Source of the DNA: Emticicia sp965283955
Lineage (GTDB): Bacteria > Bacteroidota > Bacteroidia > Cytophagales > Spirosomataceae
NCBI GenBank assembly: GCA_965283955.1
Contig: CBDIQW010000001.1
Location: 2,914,001-2,978,000, forward strand
Length of the DNA stretch: 64,000 nt
Direction: 5' to 3'
The notes beneath the pieces were generated by a model, which made no database searches, was not told where the DNA came from, and saw only the letters and a list, made by a program, of their open reading frames with translations. The translations under genes were made by a program, and so were the position numbers. Within the stretch, counting starts at the first letter, position 1. Every line of letters begins with the position of its first letter. Shown in pieces: positions 27,143-35,112 of the stretch.

Positions 27143-28741
27143 CTACTTCTCAGAAAGCAATTTTAATAAAACCCCATTCGTCCAGCCAAAACCATCTTGG
27201 CGAGGATATTCTCCGCTCGATAAATCAGAAACATTATATTTATCAACCATTTTGCCAGTAGCTTTATAAATTTTGAGATTATTATAAACCCAGTTTTGCT
27301 TGATTTTATTAGCTAAATCATTGAAACCATAGTTTCGTAAACCTTGAATAGCTAAATATTGTAAAGGTGCAAAACCATTTGCTCCATCCCATTGCTGATT
27401 TGTTTGATTTAAAGTTGTCATTAAGCCTCCTGCTTGCAAAAACTTGGTTTCTAAAACCTTCGCAACTTTTTCGGCTTGGACTGGTGTGGCGATTTTGAAA
27501 AACAATGGATAAACCGCCGCCAACGAATATACATCGGTTTGTTTTCCTGCCACAAAATCATAATCAAAATAAAAACCTGCTACTTCATTCCAGAAATAGT
27601 TATCAAAAATAGCTTTGCGTTTGTTGGCTAATTGTTCTAAGCTTTTTGCATATTCTGGTTCATTTTTGGCTTTATAAATGGCTGCAAGTGTCAATTCCAT
27701 ATCATAAAGTATGGCATTCAAATCAACTGGTAGAATATCGGTTGTATGAATTGTTGCGAGGTTTTGACCATCAAGCAGCCAACGGCTGGAAAAACTCCAG
27801 CCAGATTCTGCTCCCGAACGCAAATCTCTGTAAACTTGATTTACTTTTCTGCCCGATTTATTCGCTATCTGTATATCTTCTTTGTAGGCTTCGGGGCGTG
27901 GGGTATCTTTGTCATCATAATAACGATTGAGCATGCCATCTTTTCCAATAAAAACCGTTTTTCGGTAGGCTTTATCGCCTTTTTTACGAGCTTCGTTTTG
28001 TTTTTGAGCATCTTCGCCACCGTTTTCAACGGCCATCCAATATTGATATTCTCGCTGAATTTGCGGTAATGTTTGCACTAATTTATCTTCATGTCCTTTC
28101 ATTTCAGACAAAAGTTTTACCATCGAAGTAAAAAAAGGTGGCTGCGAACGACTAAAATAATAACTTCTGTTTCCGCTCGGAATATGCCCGAAATCTTGAA
28201 TCAATTGAGCAAAATTCAAAACAGTATTTGACATTAAAGAGTCTTTTCCAGAAACTTGTAAACCCATCATTGTAAAATAACTATCCCAATAATTAACTTC
28301 ACCATATCTGCCATCAGGCACTACATGAGGCTTCAACAAAGGCACAAGCGTTCCGCCAATATCTTTAGGTTTTCGAGTCAAAACCGACCATAATTCATTG
28401 ATATGTTGCTCAGCTGTATTATTCGGATTACTCACATAATTATTATTTCCGCTTGTTGGCATTGTGAAGTTTTCCAGCACAAATTTTCTCAAATCGAAGT
28501 TTTTAGCTTTTTTCTGTTCTTCGTATTTTTTCAGAATTTCTTCAGCTTTTATCTTCGGCAGGCAATCTGGGAAAGTTTTTGAATCAGCAAAAGCTGCTTT
28601 TAATTGTACTTCCTTGAATAACTCACCATACTCTTCATCAGGCGATTTATATGTTTTTTTTGATACCGTATCGCCACACCCTAAGGCAATTATGCTAATG
28701 ATAATTGTCAAAAAAGCGTGTTTTAGAAAATTTGTTGTCAT
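27143..28741 (-). CDS. GH37 trehalase homologue (lipoprotein) with altered catalytic acid
   Basis: 532 aa; N-terminus with lipobox-like IIALGC, so probably a lipoprotein. GH37 signatures are recognisable: PDGRYGEVNYWDSYFT (PGGRFxExYxWDxY), QQWDGANGFAPLQY (QWDxPxGWAP) and GEYPRQDGFGWTNG with the catalytic base Glu. In characterised trehalases the catalytic acid is the Asp of SGWDFSSRW; here the segment reads SGWSFSSRW (codon AGT, near residue 315). The protein may therefore be inactive, use another residue or act on another glycoside. Its 3' end meets an inverted-repeat element. Confidence 0.82.
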   Translation of the reverse strand: MTTNFLKHAFLTIIISIIALGCGDTVSKKTYKSPDEEYGELFKEVQLKAAFADSKTFPDCLPKIKAEEILKKYEEQKKAKNFDLRKFVLENFTMPTSGNNNYVSNPNNTAEQHINELWSVLTRKPKDIGGTLVPLLKPHVVPDGRYGEVNYWDSYFTMMGLQVSGKDSLMSNTVLNFAQLIQDFGHIPSGNRSYYFSRSQPPFFTSMVKLLSEMKGHEDKLVQTLPQIQREYQYWMAVENGGEDAQKQNEARKKGDKAYRKTVFIGKDGMLNRYYDDKDTPRPEAYKEDIQIANKSGRKVNQVYRDLRSGAESGWSFSSRWLLDGQNLATIHTTDILPVDLNAILYDMELTLAAIYKAKNEPEYAKSLEQLANKRKAIFDNYFWNEVAGFYFDYDFVAGKQTDVYSLAAVYPLFFKIATPVQAEKVAKVLETKFLQAGGLMTTLNQTNQQWDGANGFAPLQYLAIQGLRNYGFNDLANKIKQNWVYNNLKIYKATGKMVDKYNVSDLSSGEYPRQDGFGWTNGVLLKLLSEK

Positions 28742-28924
28742 CCTAATCGTTAAAATTTGTGTTACGTATTTCTTAAAATTTGTCTAAATAATATAATCTT
28801 TACCGTTGAATAATATTCAATTGTATTGTTTGTGCTAAAAGTAGTAATTTCGTATTAATAAAGGCTGAAATATTAAAATATAACTATGCGATTTTGAGAA
28901 TCGCTCCACAATATTCAAATAGAC

Positions 28925-29854
28925 ATGAAATTCATTAAAATAGTTTTAGGTTTTATTCCTTTTTTCGCAACCGCACAAGTTGATTTACAAGCCGTTGGCA
29001 CTTGTCCAGAAACCAGTTATTCATTTTTCCGTCAAGGCGTAAAAGAGCAAGAGTTTACAAAAACGTATGACACTCAAGGTCGAATTCTGAAACAAACCAG
29101 TAATTTTTCGAGCAAAAATACGGGAAATTATACAGAAGAATATACGTACGAATACGATGCCGCAGGAAATAACACCGTTATTACTTACAAACGAAATGGT
29201 GATATAAAGAAAGTGACTAAGAAAAGCTTTGATGAGAATGGGCAATTATTGAACGAATCTATCAATGCTGGGGTAAATCTTCTCTCAGTCAATACACCGT
29301 CATTAAACGGAACTCAAAAAACACAGATTTTTTATGCCGAAGATGGAAAAACTGAAACTATCCGAGAAATTACAAGCATAAATACCAAAGGTCAACTATT
29401 GAAAAAAGAAGTGAAAGACCCATCGGGAAAGATTTTGATGTCGGATACAAAAACTTATAATATTCAAGGGAAAATCACCCAAGAGGTGCATTTCGATGCC
29501 ACAGATAAAGTCATGACTCAAACCGATTTTGTGTATGATGCCGCAGGAAATTTAGCAAGAGATAAAACCTTGAGGAATAACGTAGTTTTTGCTGAAACAA
29601 AGCATGAATATGATGCAAAGAGCAAACTTGTTCAAAAAACTCGCCTCAACGGTAAAGGGCAAATTGATTATTATTTCACCTACGAGTACGATGCAAACGG
29701 CAATATGACAAAAGAAAATTATTTCTATAACAATCAAGTCATAAGTGTTCGTACATTTGAATATGATTTGAAAGGAAATAAAATCAAAGAATCATATTTG
29801 GACAAACTCGGCAGTGTAAACATGTATAAAACGTGGGAGTTTGCTTGTAAATAG
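28925..29854 (+). CDS. Exported protein with YD/RHS-like repeats
   Basis: 309 aa with a signal peptide ending near FFATAQ. The body is a series of ~20-residue beta-strand repeats of the YD type: YEYDAAGNNTVITYKRNGD, YDAAGNLARDKTL, YEYDANGNMTKENYFYN, FEYDLKGNKIKESYLD. Similar repeat proteins are common outside the cytoplasm in Bacteroidota, often without known function. It is far too short for an RHS toxin shell and carries no toxin tip. A single gene upstream of nadA. Confidence 0.7.
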   Translation: MKFIKIVLGFIPFFATAQVDLQAVGTCPETSYSFFRQGVKEQEFTKTYDTQGRILKQTSNFSSKNTGNYTEEYTYEYDAAGNNTVITYKRNGDIKKVTKKSFDENGQLLNESINAGVNLLSVNTPSLNGTQKTQIFYAEDGKTETIREITSINTKGQLLKKEVKDPSGKILMSDTKTYNIQGKITQEVHFDATDKVMTQTDFVYDAAGNLARDKTLRNNVVFAETKHEYDAKSKLVQKTRLNGKGQIDYYFTYEYDANGNMTKENYFYNNQVISVRTFEYDLKGNKIKESYLDKLGSVNMYKTWEFACK

Positions 29855-30007
29855 TTTAGTCCACGGTCGATAGTCCATAGCCCACAAAAACACAAAATAT
29901 TGATTATAATGTTTTATCGTGAGTTTCTTACTCATTCTAAAATCAAAATAGTTTCTATTTAAAAAAATCAAAAACAATCATAAAAATCTGATAAATCATA
30001 GTTTAAG

Positions 30008-30967
30008 ATGGTAGCTGAAAAAATTGATTATGTTGCCGAAATCGCTCGGTTGAAAAAAGAAAAAAATGCGGTTTTATTGGTTCACTATTACCAAATTGCC
30101 GAGATTCAAGACATTGCCGATTATATTGGCGATAGCTTGGGGCTTTCGCAACAAGCAGCCAAAACCGATGCTGATATGATTGTTTTTGCGGGAGTGCGTT
30201 TTATGGCCGAAACAGCCAAGATTCTTTCACCAAACAAAAAAGTAGTTTTACCAGATTTCAATGCAGGTTGTTCGCTTGAAGAATCAGCTCCTTACGCTGA
30301 GTTTAAGGCATTTAAAGACCAGCACCCTGACCATATTGTTATTTCGTACGTAAACTGCTCAGCCGAACTAAAAACGCTTACTGATGTGGTTTGTACAAGT
30401 AGTAATGCTGTGAAAATTGTTGAAAGTTTCCCGAAAGACCAAAAGATAATCTTTGCTCCCGATAAAAACTTAGGCGGCTATATCAATCGAGTAACTGGCC
30501 GAAATATGTTGCTTTGGGACGGTGCTTGTATGGTTCACGAGACTTTTTCGGGAAAAATGATTACTGATTTGAAAGCCAAACACCCAAATGCTGAAGTGGT
30601 GGCTCACCCAGAAAGTGAAGAATCAGTTTTGAAATTGGCAGATTATATTGGCTCAACAACTGGTCTTTTGAAGCACGTAATTAATAGCCCGCAACAAGAA
30701 TTTATTGTGGCAACAGAGTCGGGAATCTTACACCAAATGCGTAAGTCTGCTCCTGAAAAGAAATTTTATGTAGCCCCTACTTCAAAAAATGGACATTCGT
30801 GCAAAGCATGCTCTGATTGCCCACACATGAAGCTAAATACACTCGAAAAACTATATTTGTGTTTGAGAGACGAAACACCAGAAATAAATCTTCCAGCTGA
30901 AATGTTGGCTGATGCTCGTAAACCAATCGAAAGAATGTTAGAGCTTTCTGCAAAGTTTGGACTCTAA
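30008..30967 (+). CDS. nadA: Quinolinate synthase
   Basis: 319 aa [4Fe-4S] enzyme that condenses iminoaspartate with dihydroxyacetone phosphate to quinolinate in de novo NAD synthesis. Hallmarks: HYYQIAEIQDIADYIGDSL at the N-terminus, MAETAKIL, and cluster-ligand Cys in TDVVCTSSNA, DGACMVHE and CKACSDCPHM (the last region holds several Cys; only one is a ligand in known structures). Length is normal. nadB/nadC are not adjacent. Start ATG 30008. Confidence 0.95.
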   Translation: MVAEKIDYVAEIARLKKEKNAVLLVHYYQIAEIQDIADYIGDSLGLSQQAAKTDADMIVFAGVRFMAETAKILSPNKKVVLPDFNAGCSLEESAPYAEFKAFKDQHPDHIVISYVNCSAELKTLTDVVCTSSNAVKIVESFPKDQKIIFAPDKNLGGYINRVTGRNMLLWDGACMVHETFSGKMITDLKAKHPNAEVVAHPESEESVLKLADYIGSTTGLLKHVINSPQQEFIVATESGILHQMRKSAPEKKFYVAPTSKNGHSCKACSDCPHMKLNTLEKLYLCLRDETPEINLPAEMLADARKPIERMLELSAKFGL

Positions 30968-30996
30968 TCTGTGGAGCGAGGTTCCACTTCGCAAAT

Positions 30997-31038
30997 AAAA
31001 GTAAAAGGGTGAGACTGAAATCTCACCCTTTTACTTTT
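30997..31038. terminator. Bidirectional terminator between nadA and a lipoprotein gene
   Basis: Perfect 18-bp stem (30997-31014 / 31021-31038) with loop CTGAAA, A/T-rich at the base on both sides, between convergent genes. Confidence 0.88.
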
Positions 31039-31109
31039 AAAAAATCTTTTCTACGCTATTGACAAGTTGAATCGGAACGGTCCGCCGTAGCGGACAACCT
31101 TGTCCCACA

Positions 31110-31700
31110 TTATTTTATATTCTTTTTTCTCAAAGCCTTCACATTGATTGATTTGATGACCTCTGATTTTTTCAGAACAATGCTCCAAATTGCAAAGCCC
31201 GTATCATCACTAAAGCAAAGTTTTCCTACGCCTTTATCATAAGGAATTGGCGAAGTATAAACAAAAAGAGAATCGCCGATTTTTTGAGTATTGGCTCCCA
31301 TTTCAAGTTTTTTGGAGGCATTATCAGCATACGCTTCCAAAATTTCTCTTTCTTTTACATACAACTGATTATTGCTACCAATATCTGGCTGCCCCAAAAG
31401 TCTAACTTTCAAGTCATATCTTTCTGATAATGAGTCGATAAGCGTCATATTTTTCAACTGACAAAGTTCTTCTCCTCTTGCCGAATTAACATTTTTCATC
31501 TGTAAAGCAAAATCGGCCGTTAATGCCTTTGCAATTTCAGCTCCCATTTCTTCTACTTGATACGTAATTTGCGTGGCCGAAACTCGCTTTACTTTATAAT
31601 CGTCCATTTGGTCAACAATCTGAGCAGTATTTTCCAAACGCTCAAAAGTACATGACAAGTTCACTAAAAGTATTAAAAGTATTGATAGGTATTTTTTCAT
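31110..31700 (-). CDS. Putative lipoprotein of unknown function
   Basis: 196 aa. The signal ends in a lipobox-like LVNLSC, so it is probably lipid-anchored. Residues 40-190 contain a helical region and LFVYTSPIPYDKGVGKLCFSD, which recalls DUF3365/Tll0287-like sensor domains, but the usual heme-binding CxxCH is absent. No clear partner; it is flanked by terminators. Confidence 0.6.
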   Translation of the reverse strand: MKKYLSILLILLVNLSCTFERLENTAQIVDQMDDYKVKRVSATQITYQVEEMGAEIAKALTADFALQMKNVNSARGEELCQLKNMTLIDSLSERYDLKVRLLGQPDIGSNNQLYVKEREILEAYADNASKKLEMGANTQKIGDSLFVYTSPIPYDKGVGKLCFSDDTGFAIWSIVLKKSEVIKSINVKALRKKNIK

Positions 31701-31773
31701 TTGTTCAGTTATTTTTCACAAATTTACAAACAGAGGTGGTTTTTACGGTAAAAACTTTATCTATTAACTAAAG

Positions 31774-31809
31774 AAAACCTGCAAGGTGTTATTATACCTT
31801 GCAGGTTTT
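31774..31809 (-). terminator. Terminator of the glutamate dehydrogenase gene
   Basis: Perfect 14-bp stem (31774-31787 / 31796-31809) with TTTT running out of the stem on the minus strand, 63 bp after the gene's stop. Confidence 0.75.
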
Positions 31810-31871
31810 GGAGTCAAACGAAGCTTAAAATAGTAGCCGAGCGTTAGAAATACGAAGATGTTTTTCAAGGC

Positions 31872-33149
31872 TCAACCGTAACCACCTCTAAATTTATAGG
31901 TGCTTGCCACTTTATCAATAGCTACAATGTAAGCAGCCAAACGTAAAGAAACACCATGTTTTTGTGAAGTTTCAAATACATTATCGAAAGCATCTTTCAT
32001 CATTCGGTCAGAACGACGGTTGATTCTGTCCAGAGCCCATTTGTAACCAATGCGGTTTTGTACCCATTCAAAATACGAAACCGTTACGCCACCAGCATTT
32101 GCCAAAATATCAGGCACAACCATGATTCCTTTTTGGTTGATAATATCGTCAGCACTGGCCGAAGTCGGGCCATTTGCACCTTCTACGATAAGTTTTGCTT
32201 GAATATTTCCTGCATTTTCATGCGTAATTACGTCTTCTTTCGCCGCAGGAACTAATACATCAACATTCAAGGCCAACAGTTCTTCGTTGGTAATCAACTC
32301 AGCATCTTTGAAGCCTTCCAATGTTCCGTTATTAGCATTTCGGTAGGCAATGGCTTTTTCTACATCAATTCCTCTCGGATTGTAGTATGCACCCGAAATA
32401 TCGCTCAAACCACAAATCGTTACGCCTTTTTCTTGCAAAAGTTTCGCTCCCCACGAACCAACATTACCAAAACCTTGCACAGCCGCCGTTGCACGATACG
32501 GATTCAATCGTAATTTTTCCATACCCGCCAATGCCGAAACCATTACACCACGACCAGTTGCTTCCGTACGCCCCAAAGAGCCACCCAAAACCAATGGTTT
32601 TCCTGTAACTACTGCATTTACGGTCATTCCTTTGGCTTTTGAGTATTCGTCCATCAACCAAGCCATCTCACGAGGACCAGTTCCCATATCTGGAGCGGGA
32701 ATGTCTTTGTCTGGCCTAAAAATATCGAGCATTGAAATCGTGTAGGCACGCATCAAACGTTCCATTTCTCCTGCTGACATTTCACGTGGGTTACAGGCAA
32801 TTCCACCTTTTGCACCACCGTAAGGAATATCAACCACGGCACATTTCCAAGTCATCCAAGCCGCTAAGGCTCTCACCTCATCAATATTTACGGCAGGGTC
32901 GAAACGAATACCGCCTTTACTTGACCTCAAAATCGTTGAGTGAATTACTCGGTAGCCTTCAAAAACTTTAATTTGGCCGTTATCCATCGTCACGGGCAAG
33001 CCAACAGTAACCTGACGAGCAGGTACTTTCAGAATATAATACATTTCATCGCTGATACCGAGAATCTTCACGGCCGCATCGAATCGTTGCATCATTGACT
33101 CCAACGGATTCTCTTTATCCTTGATTGGAGCTGGTTCTATATATGTCAT
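31872..33149 (-). CDS. gdhA: Glu/Leu/Phe/Val dehydrogenase (glutamate dehydrogenase type)
   Basis: 425 aa. Substrate-binding motif KGGIRFDP, catalytic Lys in VDIPYGGAKGGIACNP and nucleotide-binding GFGNVGSWGAK identify the family. The size and sequence fit the hexameric catabolic/NAD-type glutamate dehydrogenases of Bacteroidota, which interconvert glutamate and 2-oxoglutarate plus ammonia. The exact symbol is a convention, and coenzyme preference cannot be read here. Own terminator downstream. Confidence 0.9.
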   Translation of the reverse strand: MTYIEPAPIKDKENPLESMMQRFDAAVKILGISDEMYYILKVPARQVTVGLPVTMDNGQIKVFEGYRVIHSTILRSSKGGIRFDPAVNIDEVRALAAWMTWKCAVVDIPYGGAKGGIACNPREMSAGEMERLMRAYTISMLDIFRPDKDIPAPDMGTGPREMAWLMDEYSKAKGMTVNAVVTGKPLVLGGSLGRTEATGRGVMVSALAGMEKLRLNPYRATAAVQGFGNVGSWGAKLLQEKGVTICGLSDISGAYYNPRGIDVEKAIAYRNANNGTLEGFKDAELITNEELLALNVDVLVPAAKEDVITHENAGNIQAKLIVEGANGPTSASADDIINQKGIMVVPDILANAGGVTVSYFEWVQNRIGYKWALDRINRRSDRMMKDAFDNVFETSQKHGVSLRLAAYIVAIDKVASTYKFRGGYG

Positions 33150-33378
33150 AAACAGAATAATATTTTGTGCGTGAATGTGGTTTCACGATGCAAACTTAGA
33201 AAAAAGAAAGTATTTCTTAAAATCGTTAAATTTAACGCTAATTTTTTATCAGCTTATTTGGTGAATATACCTTATCAGCCTTTTGCATTTCTTAACAAAA
33301 CCAAATAATTTATTGTTTTTCCAAAATTACCTTTAAATAAATTTTTTTTAGGTTATTTTAAGAAATCGTGTAAGACTA

Positions 33379-33408
33379 TTGTTTCAGCTTACCAAAACAC
33401 TATATTTG
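33379..33408 (+). promoter_or_regulatory. Promoter of the dksA/traR-like gene
   Basis: TTG (33379-33381), 19-bp spacer, TATATTTG (33401-33408): a good match to the Bacteroidota -33/-7 promoter. Start codon follows 49 bp later. Confidence 0.65.
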
Positions 33409-33457
33409 TGGGATTTTTCAAAAACCCCAAAATATAAACGTTTACTGCTTTACAATT

Positions 33458-33848
33458 ATGGCCGCAGTTGAAGAAAAAACCCGATATTCGGAAGATGAAT
33501 TAAAGGAGTTTGAGGTAATTATTACTCAAAAACTGGAAGCAACTCGCAACGAACTGAATTTTATCAGAGAAACGTTGAGTAGAAAGAATGACAACGGCAC
33601 AGAATACACCGCCAACAGCACAAAGCTAATGGAAGACGGTCGTCGATGTAAGCGAAAAAGAGCAATTGAGCCAGTCGGCTGGTAGATTGCAGAAGTTTGC
33701 TCAGCAGTTAGAAGCAGCCTTAATCAGAATCAAAAACGGTACTTACGGCGTTTGTCGTGATACAGGAAAATTGATTCCAAAAGAACGTTTGAGAGCAGTA
33801 CCGCATACGCAACAAACGATTGAAGCAAAATTGAAGGCTTCTAACTAA
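33458..33848 (+). CDS. TraR/DksA family zinc-finger-type regulator, with a 1-nt frameshift
   Basis: Small regulator of the DksA/TraR family that acts on RNA polymerase. The N-terminal coiled-coil part (FEVIITQKLEATRNELNFI) is in the frame of ATG 33458. After STKLMEDG the reading must shift one base (extra base in GGTC, 33638-33641) to continue VDVSEKEQLSQSAGRLQKFA and the C-terminal domain GTYGVCRDTGKLIPKERLRAVPH. Corrected length is ~130 aa. The usual four-Cys zinc knuckle is reduced to one Cys (GVCRDTGK), as in other Bacteroidota members. The frameshift is probably a sequence error. Confidence 0.85.
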
Positions 33849-33896
33849 AATTTTAAGGAAAAAACATCTATAATTTCTACCTTGTCAGGCGTTCAA

Positions 33897-34001
33897 CTGC
33901 TTTTTATGCAGAAAGAATTTTATTTGTCTATAAAAAAAGCCTCTACGTCAGAGGCTTTTTTGTTTTATTGGCTTTTCTACATTTCTTTGTCTGAAAAATA
34001 T
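33897..34001 (+). repeat. 105-bp exact direct repeat, copy 1 (contains terminator)
   Basis: Identical to 34996-35100 (offset 1,099 bp). It contains the terminator hairpin GCCTCT-ACGTC-AGAGGC with T6 (33939-33961) that closes the dksA/traR-like gene. The two copies bracket exactly the Rpn-type nuclease gene, suggesting that this 1.1-kb unit was inserted or duplicated as a block. Confidence 0.92.
33939..33961 (+). terminator. Terminator of the dksA/traR-like gene
   Basis: 6-bp GC-rich stem, 5-nt loop, T6 tail; second identical copy at 35038-35060 behind the Rpn gene. Confidence 0.85.
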
Positions 34002-34055
34002 GGTAAAGATATAATTTGGAAAATAGTATATTTGAAAAACAATTTACTTTTGACT

Positions 34056-34982
34056 GTGAAGAGAGATGACTCGCTTTGGAAAGCAATTTTGGAAGATTTA
34101 TTCGATGATTTTCTAAGATTTTTTATTTCAGATGCCAATGATATTTTTGATATGGAACGTGGGTTTGAGTTTTTAGATAAAGAACTCGAACAACTTTTTC
34201 CAACCAACGTTGATGAGTTTTTTCCAAAATATGTCGATAAATTGGTAAAAGTCTTCACTAAAAACGGTGTAGAAGAGTGGATTTTGGTTCATATTGAGGT
34301 GCAGGGTTCAAAAGATGAACATTTTAGCGAAAGAATGTTTTCATATTTTTACAGAATCTTAGATAAATATCAAAAGCCTATCACGGCCTTTGCCATTCTG
34401 ACCGATAGCAACAAAAAGTTTCATCCTACGCACTACGAGCGAAGTTTTTTAGGTACAAAGTTGAGATATGACTTTAATTCTTGTAAAATATTAGAATTAA
34501 ACGAGCAGCAGCTATCCGAAAGCAATAACCCTTTTGCATTAGTTGCTCTTACTGTTAGGGTAGCAATAAAGAAAGGAAAGATTAAAGAAAATGAACTCTT
34601 TGAATTAAAACTTGATTTGGCAAGACTGCTGCTGAGCAAACAGTTTTCAAAAGAAAAAATCAGGGCTTTAATGAACTTTCTGAAACTGTACATTCGTTTT
34701 GGAAATGAGGAATTAGTTACTAAATTTGAAGAAGAAATAACCATAATTACCAATAAAACAAAGCAAACTATGGGAATCGAAGAATTTGTTTTAGAACGTG
34801 CCAAAAGAATGGGAAAACTTGAAGGTAAACTCGAGGGTAAGCTCGAAGGCAATTTTAATTTTGTCACAAGTCTTTTACAAAATAGCGACTTTGATGAGGC
34901 AAAAATTGCATTTATTGCGTCGGTTCCAGTAGATTTTGTGAAAAGAATAAAAGAAGGTGCCACTTTGAACGACTTAAAATAA
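34056..34982 (+). CDS. Rpn family (PD-(D/E)XK) recombination-promoting nuclease/putative transposase
   Basis: ~308 aa from GTG 34056 (VKRDDSLWKAILEDLFDDF). The frame is open upstream to 33882, but that part only translates the direct repeat and terminator. Family marks: LFP...VDKLVKVF, EEWILVHIEVQG (Glu/Gln of the PD-(D/E)XK core), YFYRILDKYQKPITAFAILTD, and a C-terminal GKLEGKLEGKLEG run typical of Rpn/Transposase_31 proteins. These enzymes promote RecA-independent DNA transfer in E. coli. The gene is framed by 105-bp direct repeats. A possible -7 box TATATTTG lies at 34027-34034. Confidence 0.82.
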   Translation: MKRDDSLWKAILEDLFDDFLRFFISDANDIFDMERGFEFLDKELEQLFPTNVDEFFPKYVDKLVKVFTKNGVEEWILVHIEVQGSKDEHFSERMFSYFYRILDKYQKPITAFAILTDSNKKFHPTHYERSFLGTKLRYDFNSCKILELNEQQLSESNNPFALVALTVRVAIKKGKIKENELFELKLDLARLLLSKQFSKEKIRALMNFLKLYIRFGNEELVTKFEEEITIITNKTKQTMGIEEFVLERAKRMGKLEGKLEGKLEGNFNFVTSLLQNSDFDEAKIAFIASVPVDFVKRIKEGATLNDLK

Positions 34983-34995
34983 CAAAATATATAAT

Positions 34996-35100
34996 CTGCT
35001 TTTTATGCAGAAAGAATTTTATTTGTCTATAAAAAAAGCCTCTACGTCAGAGGCTTTTTTGTTTTATTGGCTTTTCTACATTTCTTTGTCTGAAAAATAT
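34996..35100 (+). repeat. 105-bp exact direct repeat, copy 2 (contains terminator)
   Basis: Identical to 33897-34001. It ends 12 bp before the start codon of the M14 peptidase gene, so the second terminator copy (35038-35060) now stands in that gene's leader. Confidence 0.92.
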
Positions 35101-35112
35101 AAACTTCTCGAC

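Noticed and set aside
28925..29854. RHS-type toxin because of YD repeats
   Set aside because: Only 309 aa, no RHS core or toxin tip, no immunity gene behind it.
33882..34055. N-terminal extension of the Rpn gene (and likewise 35005-35112 for the M14 peptidase)
   Set aside because: The extra codons only translate the 105-bp direct repeat with its terminator; the two unrelated proteins would share the same false N-terminus. Proper starts exist at 34056 and 35113.
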